Part shown: positions 42,266 to 49,917 of the stretch, one piece after another
Layout of the letters: the number at the start of each line of letters is the position of its first letter
Position numbering within the stretch: the stretch's first letter is position 1
Source of the DNA: Flaviflexus massiliensis
GTDB lineage: Bacteria; Actinomycetota; Actinomycetes; Actinomycetales; Actinomycetaceae
Assembly (NCBI RefSeq): GCF_001375495.1
Contig: NZ_LN831058.1
Location: 516,768-580,767 of the forward strand
DNA: 64,000 bases
Direction: 5' to 3'
Made by a program: the position numbers and the translations under genes
The notes under the pieces: model-generated
Seen by the model: only the letters and a program-made list of their open reading frames with translations
Databases searched by the model: none
What the model was told of the DNA's origin: nothing

Positions 42266-43026
42266 TGTCTGTCTTCATCAAGCACGGCAGCGCCCGCCAG
42301 ATCGCTTTCGAAGCGGCGGGGCTCACCGATCTCGCCTCGGCCGGTGCAGCGGTTGCCGAGCTTGCGTGGGTGAAAGACACCTCGCTCGCCACCCGCGCCA
42401 TCGGTCAGGCGCCTCCCACAGCAGAACACGCCCACGAGTTCGGGGCGATGTTGGCGCGCCTGCACGACCACGGGCACGATCGGGTCTTCGGTCAGGCCCC
42501 ACCCGATTTCGACCTTGACGAACATGAGTGGGGGACGATGGGAAACGAACTCCTGCCCCTCGTCACGTCCGGGGAGCGCACCTGGGGTGAGTTCTATGCG
42601 GACGACAGGATCCTGCCCTACGTGAAGCCGGCACGTGACAACGGCGCCATCAGCCAGGCTGGCGCCATTTCCATCGAATCTCTGTGCGAAAAGCTAAGGG
42701 ACGGCGTGTTCGACACGGGCGATCGACCAAGCATTCTGCACGGCGACCTGTGGTCCGGGAACGTCCTCTGGGCACCCCGCGGTGGGGTTCTCATCGACCC
42801 TGCCTCCCACGCTGGACACCGTGAATCAGACCTTGCTCAACTCACCGTCTTTGGAGTCCCCCACTGGGAGGAGATCGTCTCGGGCTACGAATCCGTCCAC
42901 GAGCTCGCTGATGGATGGCGGGAGCGGCACGGACTGCACCAGTTGCACATCCTCATCATTCACGCCTCCCTCTTCGGGGGCAGTTACGGCGCCCAGACCG
43001 TCAGCACGGCCTCGCGCTACCTGTGA
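42265..43026 (+). CDS. Fructosamine kinase family protein
   Basis: This 253-residue APH-fold kinase of the FN3K/fructosamine kinase family phosphorylates sugars on glycated amines so that they are released. The catalytic Brenner motif HGDLWSGNVLW (about residue 158) and the metal-binding LIDPASHAGHRESDLAQL are clear. The family YVGP-type N terminus is shortened here, with Lys at about residue 6 (VFIKHGSA) and AFEAAGL. GTG 42265 overlaps the TAG of the upstream gene, and the ribosome site is weak, so it is translationally coupled. Confidence 0.85.
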   Translation: MSVFIKHGSARQIAFEAAGLTDLASAGAAVAELAWVKDTSLATRAIGQAPPTAEHAHEFGAMLARLHDHGHDRVFGQAPPDFDLDEHEWGTMGNELLPLVTSGERTWGEFYADDRILPYVKPARDNGAISQAGAISIESLCEKLRDGVFDTGDRPSILHGDLWSGNVLWAPRGGVLIDPASHAGHRESDLAQLTVFGVPHWEEIVSGYESVHELADGWRERHGLHQLHILIIHASLFGGSYGAQTVSTASRYL

Positions 43027-43049
43027 CACAACCGGCCACTCAGAACATT

Positions 43050-43094
43050 GGGTATGGGCCCGGGGATCTTGAACTGCTCCCCGGACCCACACCC
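43050..43094. terminator. Terminator between convergent genes
   Basis: Seven-bp core stem CCGGGGA / TCCCCGG flanked by GGGT and ACCC arms, between the kinase gene and the acyl-CoA ligase gene. Confidence 0.6.
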
Positions 43095-43153
43095 TTGCTC
43101 ACGTTCTTGTAGCCCGATAGACCGTGGTTTGCTCGGGCTCGTACTCAAGCTGA

Positions 43154-44857
43154 TTACTTGAGCTTGAGGGACGGTTCGAGGGCGGCCTTCACCTGCTTGC
43201 GCAGGACCTTGCCGAGCATCGACTTGGGTAGTTCCTTCACGACGGTGATGCGGCGGGGAACCTTGTAGCGTGCCAGGTACTTGCGGCAAAACTCCCTGAT
43301 CTCCTCAGCATCAAGGGTCTGTCCCGCGGCCACGACAACGGCGGCAACAACTTCTTCACCGGACTCACCCTCGATGCCGATAACGGCAGCATCCTCGATG
43401 GCCTCGTGGCGGATCAGAACGTTCTCCACCTCGGAAGGTGACACGTTGAAGCCGCCCGTGATGATGAGTTCCTTAACCCTGTCGACGATCGTGACAAAGC
43501 CATCCTCGTCAACCGTGACAATGTCACCGGTGCGGAGCCACCCACCGGGCAGTAGCGTCCTCTTTGTTTCTTCCTCGTTCTCCCAATACCCGGAGAACAC
43601 CTGTGGGCCCTGGATCAACAGTTCGCCCTCTTCGCCCTGTGCCACGGGAATGCTCGGGTCCTCAATATCAACAACCTTCATGTTCGTTGACGGGAAGGGC
43701 ACACCGATCGTTCCGGTGCGGCGGGTAGGGTGGAAGGGGTTACCGAGGGCAACGGGGGAGGCTTCCGTCATGCCATACCCCTCAACCAGCAGCCCGCCCG
43801 AGAGGGACTCCCAGTCTTCCACCACATCGTCGGTCAGTTTCATGGCGCCGCTGATGCAGTACTTGGCTGCGGAGAGATCGATGCCGCGCTCGCGAGCGCG
43901 CTGCGCGGTCTTCCGGTAGATCGGGGGAACAGCACAGTAAATGGTGGGTGGGTATTTCTTGACCTCGTCGAGCACCATGTCGGCGTCAAACTGGGGGAGG
44001 AGAATCAGGTTCGCCTGCTTGAGAATCCCAAACGTGAGGTACAGGGTCATCCCGAAGGCATGGAACATGGGAAGAAGAGCGTAAGCGTTTTCTTCCCGTT
44101 CCTTCGCTCCCAACATCCACGCCTCGCCCTGGCGAGCGTTCGCGTACAGGTTCCTGTGCGTCAGAACGGCACCCTTGGCCTGCCCGGTTGTGCCGGAAGT
44201 GTATTGGATGACGGCAATGTCATCCACGGTCGGCTTCGGATGGGAGGTGGCAAGCGGCCGGTTCTTGACCAGTGACCGCCAGGGAATGGCACCCTCTGTC
44301 TTCGTTGTGAGCGCCGCCTTCTTTTCTTTCAGGGAGGGGATGGGGAGGTTGAGTGCCAGCCTCTTGACCGTTGGGAACTCCTCCAGCATGTTGACGGCAA
44401 CGATGGAGTCGAGTCCGAACTCGGTGCCCGCGATCTTGCCTGCCGCCTTGTCCCAGGCGATCGCAACCTTCGCGCGGTGGTCACGGAACTGGGCGAGCAG
44501 CTCCCTGCTCGTGTAGAGCGGATTGTGTTCCACAACGATCGCTCCGAGGCGCAGAACAGCGTAGAAGGCGATAACGTGCTGAGGGCAGTTCGGCATGATC
44601 AGCGCAACTCGGTCACCAGCTTTGACTCCGAGTCCGCGGAGTCCCTCGGCAACGGACGCAACCTGTTCACCGAGCTTCCGGTAGGCGGTTTCTTTCCCGA
44701 AGAAGGTCATGGCGGGGGAATCGCCACCCCCGGCAACTGCGGTTTCAAGGAGCTCAACAAGTGATTCGGTTGGTTCGATTATGTGTGCCGGGACCCCCGG
44801 CTGATAGTGCTTGGTCCAAGGTGCCACGTCAGAAGTCATGCTCACATCTTCCGCCAC
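43154..44857 (-). CDS. fadD: Long-chain acyl-CoA ligase (AMP-forming)
   Basis: This 567-residue ANL-superfamily enzyme activates fatty acids to acyl-CoA through an acyl-adenylate. It has the P-loop YTSGTTGQAKGAVLTHRN (about residue 217), the A5 motif VEGYGMTEASPV, the GGWLRTGDIV A7 motif, and the C-terminal catalytic Lys in LPKSMLGKVLRK. Specificity for long chains is inferred from overall similarity to FadD. The start may be GTG 44857 or ATG 44839; GGAAG precedes the latter. Confidence 0.88.
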   Translation of the reverse strand: MAEDVSMTSDVAPWTKHYQPGVPAHIIEPTESLVELLETAVAGGGDSPAMTFFGKETAYRKLGEQVASVAEGLRGLGVKAGDRVALIMPNCPQHVIAFYAVLRLGAIVVEHNPLYTSRELLAQFRDHRAKVAIAWDKAAGKIAGTEFGLDSIVAVNMLEEFPTVKRLALNLPIPSLKEKKAALTTKTEGAIPWRSLVKNRPLATSHPKPTVDDIAVIQYTSGTTGQAKGAVLTHRNLYANARQGEAWMLGAKEREENAYALLPMFHAFGMTLYLTFGILKQANLILLPQFDADMVLDEVKKYPPTIYCAVPPIYRKTAQRARERGIDLSAAKYCISGAMKLTDDVVEDWESLSGGLLVEGYGMTEASPVALGNPFHPTRRTGTIGVPFPSTNMKVVDIEDPSIPVAQGEEGELLIQGPQVFSGYWENEEETKRTLLPGGWLRTGDIVTVDEDGFVTIVDRVKELIITGGFNVSPSEVENVLIRHEAIEDAAVIGIEGESGEEVVAAVVVAAGQTLDAEEIREFCRKYLARYKVPRRITVVKELPKSMLGKVLRKQVKAALEPSLKLK

Positions 44858-45013
44858 TTCCGGTCCAATTTCTAGCGCCCTCCCACTTCTTCTCTCAGGA
44901 GTGAAAATTCAGACATCAGCACTTGCTCAATACCACCTGGGTACAGTCCCCATCTCTTCAGACAGACGGACCACAGTCCTGGAATGATCAAGCACCCTAG
45001 CGCTTCACGCGGC

Positions 45014-45019
45014 TAGCAT
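45014..45019 (+). promoter_or_regulatory. Leaderless -10 element of purB
   Basis: TAGCAT, seven bases, then ATG 45027. It shows that the upstream ATG at 45018 is inside the promoter and not the start. Confidence 0.65.
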
Positions 45020-45026
45020 GTGTGTC

Positions 45027-46364
45027 ATGAGCACCCTGAGCCCGCTAGATGGTCGATACGCCCAATACGTTTCCCCACTCGTCGAATACCTGTCAGAAGA
45101 TGCCCTGAACCGGGCTCGCGTCACGGTCGAAGTCGAGTGGCTCATCTACCTCGTTGACACGGGGATCCTGCCCGGCGAATTCACTCCCGAAGAGCGGGAA
45201 GAGATGCGCAACATCGTTGTGGATGCGAAGGAACTGGCCGAGATTGAGGCCGAGACCCGCCACGACGTGAAAGCTGTTGAATACTATCTGCGAGACCGGG
45301 TCAAATACCCCGACATTGTGCACATTCTGTGCACCTCGGAAGACATCAATAACCTTTCCTACGCGCTGACGATCAAGGACGCTGTTGAGAAGGTGTGGCT
45401 CCCTGCCGCACGCAAGCTCGTGGACGACATCACCTCACTTGCGAAGGCTCAGCGTTCGCAGCCGATGCTGTCCCGTACCCACGGCCAGACCGCAACCCCC
45501 ACCACCCTGGGGAAGGAGATGGCGGTCTTTGCGTGGCGCCTCGGACGCCAGCTCGACCGCATCGGAAAAACCGAATACCTGGGCAAGATTAATGGCGCGA
45601 CCGGCACCTACGGGGCGCACGTTGTTGCCCTACCAGAAGCCGACTGGCCACTCCACTCCCGTGCCTTTGTCGAATCCCTCGGCCTCACCTGGAACCCGCT
45701 GACCACCCAGATTGAATCGCACGACTGGCAGGCCGAGCTTTACGCCGACATTGCCCGCTTCAACAGGATCCTCCACAACTTCGCAACCGACGTGTGGACC
45801 TATATTTCCCTCGGCTACTTCCACCAGAACCTGGCAGCCCAGGGCTCGACCGGGTCGTCAACAATGCCTCACAAGGTGAACCCCATCAGGTTCGAGAATG
45901 CGGAAGCGAACCTCGAGATCTCCTCGGCCCTGCTCGACACGCTCGGCGCAACCCTCGTGACATCTCGCCTGCAGCGCGACCTCACCGACTCCTCGACGCA
46001 ACGCAATATTGGTGTCGCTTTCGGGCACTCCCTGCTCGCGATCGACAACGTGACGCGGGGTCTTGCCGGTCTGGATGTGGACAGTGCCGCACTCGCGCGC
46101 GACCTCGACAACTCGTGGGAAGTTCTTGGTGAACCGATCCAGCAGGCCATGCGTGCCGCCGCGATCAAGGGTGCGACCGGCATGGACAACCCCTATGAGC
46201 GCCTCAAGGACCTCACCCGCGGACACAAGGTGACGGAAGAGATCATGCGGGACTTCATCAAGTCCCTCGGGATCCCAGCTGAGGTCGAAGCACGTCTTCT
46301 CGAGCTCACCCCGGCCAGCTACACTGGCCTGGCCTCCGAACTCGTTGACTACCTGGGAGAATAA
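45027..46364 (+). CDS. purB: Adenylosuccinate lyase
   Basis: This 445-residue enzyme of the fumarate-lyase superfamily catalyses two steps of purine synthesis: SAICAR to AICAR and adenylosuccinate to AMP. The signature loop GSSTMPHKVNPIRFENAE (about residue 282) with its catalytic Ser, HILCTSEDINN and SRTHGQTATPTTLGKE are all present, and the N terminus MSTLSPLDGRYA matches the E. coli-type PurB. The stop overlaps the ATG of the DedA gene (TAATG). Confidence 0.95.
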   Translation: MSTLSPLDGRYAQYVSPLVEYLSEDALNRARVTVEVEWLIYLVDTGILPGEFTPEEREEMRNIVVDAKELAEIEAETRHDVKAVEYYLRDRVKYPDIVHILCTSEDINNLSYALTIKDAVEKVWLPAARKLVDDITSLAKAQRSQPMLSRTHGQTATPTTLGKEMAVFAWRLGRQLDRIGKTEYLGKINGATGTYGAHVVALPEADWPLHSRAFVESLGLTWNPLTTQIESHDWQAELYADIARFNRILHNFATDVWTYISLGYFHQNLAAQGSTGSSTMPHKVNPIRFENAEANLEISSALLDTLGATLVTSRLQRDLTDSSTQRNIGVAFGHSLLAIDNVTRGLAGLDVDSAALARDLDNSWEVLGEPIQQAMRAAAIKGATGMDNPYERLKDLTRGHKVTEEIMRDFIKSLGIPAEVEARLLELTPASYTGLASELVDYLGE

Positions 46365-47095
46365 TGGATTCTGAACTCACCGGCATTGCCGGTTGGGCCG
46401 TTGATGTCATGGAGACCCTCGGGGGTTTTGGTGCATTCCTGCTCATTGCCCTCGAGAACCTCTTCCCGCCCCTCCCGTCAGAAATCATTCTGCCCCTTGC
46501 AGGATTCACTGCCTCACTCGGCACTCTCAGCCTCGTTGAGATGATCATCTGGTGCACCGCAGGCTCCGTCATTGGTGCCTGGGCCCTCTACGGGGTTGGT
46601 GCGGCTCTCGGGCGTGAACGAACAAGAAAGATCATGGGGGCACTCCCCCTTGTCAACGTCGACGACATCGTGAAGACCGAGTCGTGGTTCGACAAGCACG
46701 GCAAGTGGACGGTCCTGCTGGGCCGCATGATCCCGATCTTCCGTTCCCTCATCTCCATTCCCGCCGGCGTGACCCGCATGCCCCTCATCACCTTCTCCCT
46801 TCTCACGCTCGTCGGCTCCCTGATCTGGAACACGATCCTGATCTATGCCGGCTTCGCACTGGGCGAGAACTGGGATCGTGTCGAAGGCTGGGTAGGGACT
46901 CTCTCCACGATCGTCATCATCGTGGTCGTCGTATTGCTTGCCTGGTGGATTACCCGCCGCATCATGTCGAACATCTCGACCAGGAGGGCCCTGCGCGAGA
47001 ATGGAACCACCGGCAACACATCTACTCGGGCCGAATCCAACGAAACTCCCAATGAGACCGAGGATCCGCGCGAACCGGGCAGCGAGAACCAGTAA
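46364..47095 (+). CDS. DedA-family membrane protein
   Basis: This 243-residue DedA/SNARE-associated-type protein has about five helices, with the family blocks ALENLFPPLPSEIILPLAG, WCTAGSVIGAWALYGVG and GRMIPIFRSLISIPAGVTRM. DedA proteins are membrane transporters or scramblase-like factors affecting lipid carrier recycling and the proton gradient. A 40-residue Asn/Thr/Glu-rich hydrophilic tail follows the last helix. It is coupled to purB by overlap, though the two functions are unrelated. Confidence 0.9.
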   Translation: MDSELTGIAGWAVDVMETLGGFGAFLLIALENLFPPLPSEIILPLAGFTASLGTLSLVEMIIWCTAGSVIGAWALYGVGAALGRERTRKIMGALPLVNVDDIVKTESWFDKHGKWTVLLGRMIPIFRSLISIPAGVTRMPLITFSLLTLVGSLIWNTILIYAGFALGENWDRVEGWVGTLSTIVIIVVVVLLAWWITRRIMSNISTRRALRENGTTGNTSTRAESNETPNETEDPREPGSENQ

Positions 47096-47114
47096 CTGAA
47101 GAAGACCTAGGCAT

Positions 47115-47150
47115 TGGTGAGGGGGAGCGACTAGTCGCTCCCCCTCACCA
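47115..47150. terminator. Bidirectional terminator, perfect 36-bp palindrome
   Basis: Two exact 18-base inverted halves meeting at CTAG, followed by TTT, between convergent DedA and Ppx genes. Confidence 0.85.
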
Positions 47151-47279
47151 TTTCAACTCTCGTACTTCCTCCGTACCGATCTGTGCGGTCGCCGTTACTT
47201 TCCCTGCTCTCCTTCAAGACTTCATTTGGTCGTAGTTGGAGTAATGGAGTTGGTGGGGCGGAGCTGGCTGTCCGCGACT

Positions 47280-48212
47280 CTACTGGTCGCGCTGACCTTC
47301 CAGGTAGGCAATGATCGCACCTTCGCGCATGGCCCAGGGGCAGATCTCGAGGCGATCGACCTTGAATGCCTTCATGGCCCGCATGGCCACTTCCGCACCG
47401 GCAACGATCTGGTAGGTGCGTTCGGGGGTGATGCCTGGGAGGGCGGTGCGTGCCGAGGCCGGCATCTGCGCCAACCGATCCACCCAGTCTTCAAGGTCGG
47501 AGCGGGACATGCGACGGCGCTCCGTCGGTCCAACAACGGCAACAAGCTGGCCGCCGAGTCGGGCGAGAGAGCGGAAGGTCTTCGATGTTGCCACGACGTG
47601 ATCGGGTTTTGGTAGCTGCTTGAGGGAGTCCGCGAGCGGCTTCATCTCCTCCTTCACGTACTTCCGGAGCTCCGAGATCTCGTTCTCGATCGGCGGATCG
47701 TGCTTGAGATAGCGGCGAGTGAGCCGGCCAGCGCCCAGCGGGACCGATGCGGAGAATTCCGGCTTCTCGTCAATGCCGTAGGCGGTTTCGAAGGACCCAC
47801 CGCCGATATCGAGAACGAGGAGCCTGCCCGCGGCCCAGCCGTGCCAGCGGCGGGCAGCGAGGAAGGTCAGGTCGGCTTCTTCCTTGCCGGACAGGACCTG
47901 GAACTTGATTCCCGCAATCTCTTCTAGACTCGCGAGGACTTCCGGGCCGTTTGTTGCTTCACGCAGCGCGGAGGTGGCCAGCCCGATCACTTCTTCGGCT
48001 CCGAAGCGTTCCGCGAAGAGCATGGCGCGTTCGACTGCCTCACGGAGGGCGGTGATGCCCTCCTCGTTGACCGAATTGTCGTCCTCCAAGTATTTCATGA
48101 GGCGCACCACTGTCCTGTCATCGGCCGCAGGCGCGGGCCGTGCCCCGTAGTGGGCATCCACCACGAGCATATGGACAGTGTTTGATCCGATGTCGAGTAC
48201 TCCAAGACGCAT
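47280..48212 (-). CDS. ppx: Exopolyphosphatase / pppGpp phosphohydrolase (Ppx/GppA)
   Basis: This 310-residue ASKHA-fold phosphatase is of the short actinobacterial Ppx type. The phosphate-1 loop VLDIGSNTVHMLV, phosphate-2 loop LLVLDIGGGSFE and catalytic Glu region are visible. It hydrolyses polyphosphate or pppGpp from the end. The leaderless promoter supports ATG 48212. It is monocistronic, convergent with the DedA gene. Confidence 0.9.
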   Translation of the reverse strand: MRLGVLDIGSNTVHMLVVDAHYGARPAPAADDRTVVRLMKYLEDDNSVNEEGITALREAVERAMLFAERFGAEEVIGLATSALREATNGPEVLASLEEIAGIKFQVLSGKEEADLTFLAARRWHGWAAGRLLVLDIGGGSFETAYGIDEKPEFSASVPLGAGRLTRRYLKHDPPIENEISELRKYVKEEMKPLADSLKQLPKPDHVVATSKTFRSLARLGGQLVAVVGPTERRRMSRSDLEDWVDRLAQMPASARTALPGITPERTYQIVAGAEVAMRAMKAFKVDRLEICPWAMREGAIIAYLEGQRDQ

Positions 48213-48218
48213 GTCGTA

Positions 48219-48224
48219 AGCCTA
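48219..48224 (-). promoter_or_regulatory. Leaderless -10 element of the Ppx/GppA gene
   Basis: TAGGCT on the minus strand, six bases before ATG 48212. Confidence 0.6.
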
Positions 48225-48266
48225 ATGCAGTATTCTCAGGAGTGGACCACAAAAGATTGAGGAATT

Positions 48267-49664
48267 GTGTCGAAAACTTATTCTCTTCTCCTAACCCAAG
48301 GACAGATCAACGGCTACCTGAAAAATGGTCTGGACTATATTTCGGGTCTCGCTGTTGTTTCCGATGCTCTCGACGAAATTGAGAGCATCGGTGAGCTGAT
48401 TGAGCTTTATCAGATTGGTTTCAAGGGAAGCCCGTTCACTCCGGAGAACGACTTTTATGTCATGGAGTTGCAGAACGGTCCGCTCGTTCAATCTCGTCAC
48501 GCCGTGGGTCCGATGCACCCGGATGCGTTCCTTGGGGGCGTGTTTGAAGTGATTCCGTTCGACGGTTCCGGTCAGGCGGTGGCAGGAACTGTCATGACCG
48601 ATCTGCTGTGGGTTGAGCCGACCCGCGTTACCGAGGGCTCAATTATTTGGAAGTACTCTCCCGACCTGGAGGAGAGGGAGATGGTGGCCGCCTATCACGG
48701 TGTTGCCTACGGCTGGGAAACCGAAGAGGGTTTCAAAGCCATCACGCCCTCGAACTTCCTCGGTCTTGTCATCAAGCGTTCGTGGGGTGAGATCCCGTGC
48801 GACCTGGAGCTGGTGGACGGCCAGCCGGTCTCCGTTACTCTCGTGGCACCCGCCGACCCCGACAAGGAGGACGGTTTCGAACAGATCGAGTCGGGACTGT
48901 GGGCCAAGAGGATTGCGTACACGGAGGACATGGAGATTTACGAGGCGCAGAAGATCGCCCGTATCGATAACGTTCCTTCGCGCGTGCTGCGCCCGATCCG
49001 TCGTGATGGGCAGACGCTTCTCGAGGTGCAGTCGCTGCTGCCGGATGCACCGTATTCGCGCGCAAACGGCTTCTCCCGGTACGCACCGACCGTGTTCGTG
49101 AAGGCCGTGCCAATCGAGGGCGTGAAGGCTCAGGCACGCGTTGCCACCCCGAAACGCTGGGTTGTTGATGAGATCAATCCGGCCGTTCCCGAGGATATGA
49201 AGAACCGGGACCTGACCGACAGCAAGTCCCTCATTCCCGATATTTTCAAGCTCATGGTCAACACGGTTCCGACCGGTTTCGACACGATCACCCTGTTCAT
49301 GCAGATCGTTGGCAACCACTTCGTGTTCCTTGGCGAGTACTCGATCAATGGCAAGACCGAGCGGATCACGTCGATCCCGACCGCGATCGTGCACTACACG
49401 CGCCAGCTCAAGAGGAACACGTACACGGAGGAAGAGGGCGGTTTCTTCGTCGCGAAATTCGTGTTCGACTCCTCGGGTACCGGAAACTTTGGTTTCAACA
49501 AGGATGACAAGCCGTCCTGGGTGGCTCAGGTTCCTGTTGACGAGTGGGAGAAGGACATTCGGGAATATCCGCGTCCCGCTTCCCGGACTCCCGACTGGCT
49601 GATCGATGCGATCAATGGCAAGCTTTTCAAAGCGAGAGAAGTCGCTGGTCAGAGCGAGGAGTAA
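48267..49664 (+). CDS. Unknown 465-residue cytoplasmic protein, first of a four-gene group
   Basis: I do not recognise a named family. There is no signal peptide or membrane helix. The sequence divides by composition into an N-terminal part (1-200; GQINGYLKNGLDYISGLAVV), a middle part (200-330; IARIDNVPSRVLRPIRRDG) and a C-terminal ~130 residues. The last block (GGFFVAKFVFDSSGTGNFGF; DDKPSWVAQVPVDEWEKDI; EYPRP) vaguely recalls YezG/DUF600-type immunity folds, but this is not firm. A good ribosome site TTGAGGAATT precedes GTG 48267. Two bases separate it from the 81-residue gene, and a membrane pseudokinase gene follows, so a shared role is possible. Confidence 0.75.
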   Translation: MSKTYSLLLTQGQINGYLKNGLDYISGLAVVSDALDEIESIGELIELYQIGFKGSPFTPENDFYVMELQNGPLVQSRHAVGPMHPDAFLGGVFEVIPFDGSGQAVAGTVMTDLLWVEPTRVTEGSIIWKYSPDLEEREMVAAYHGVAYGWETEEGFKAITPSNFLGLVIKRSWGEIPCDLELVDGQPVSVTLVAPADPDKEDGFEQIESGLWAKRIAYTEDMEIYEAQKIARIDNVPSRVLRPIRRDGQTLLEVQSLLPDAPYSRANGFSRYAPTVFVKAVPIEGVKAQARVATPKRWVVDEINPAVPEDMKNRDLTDSKSLIPDIFKLMVNTVPTGFDTITLFMQIVGNHFVFLGEYSINGKTERITSIPTAIVHYTRQLKRNTYTEEEGGFFVAKFVFDSSGTGNFGFNKDDKPSWVAQVPVDEWEKDIREYPRPASRTPDWLIDAINGKLFKAREVAGQSEE

Positions 49665-49666
49665 GC

Positions 49667-49912
49667 GTGATCCAACTCATTATTTCTGGGATTAATGGTG
49701 ATACTGAGGTTGCGGAGGTAACCGATTCGCTCGCCAATATTCACTCCGTCAATCAGGTGATGGTGACCCTCGGCCACGATTCCCGCGCCACCATTATCAT
49801 CACCGGCAGTGCGACGGATGACGAGTTGCGTGCCGCGATTGATAGGGCAGGCACCTTCTCACTGGAGGGAATTGAGCGCGAAGGACTCGAGCCGCACAAG
49901 GCTAACCGGTAA
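49667..49912 (+). CDS. Small HMA-fold-like protein lacking metal-binding Cys
   Basis: This 81-residue protein has an apparent beta-alpha-beta-beta-alpha-beta order like heavy-metal-associated domains: IQLIISGINGDTEVAEVTDSL, VNQVMVTLGHDSRATIIITG, then ELRAAIDRAGTFSLEGIERE. The usual CxxC metal-binding loop is replaced by Gly-Asp-Thr-Glu, so metal delivery is not expected; the fold may have been kept for protein contact. GTG 49667 lies two bases after the previous stop, and the next gene begins five bases on. Confidence 0.65.
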   Translation: MIQLIISGINGDTEVAEVTDSLANIHSVNQVMVTLGHDSRATIIITGSATDDELRAAIDRAGTFSLEGIEREGLEPHKANR

Positions 49913-49917
49913 CGGGT

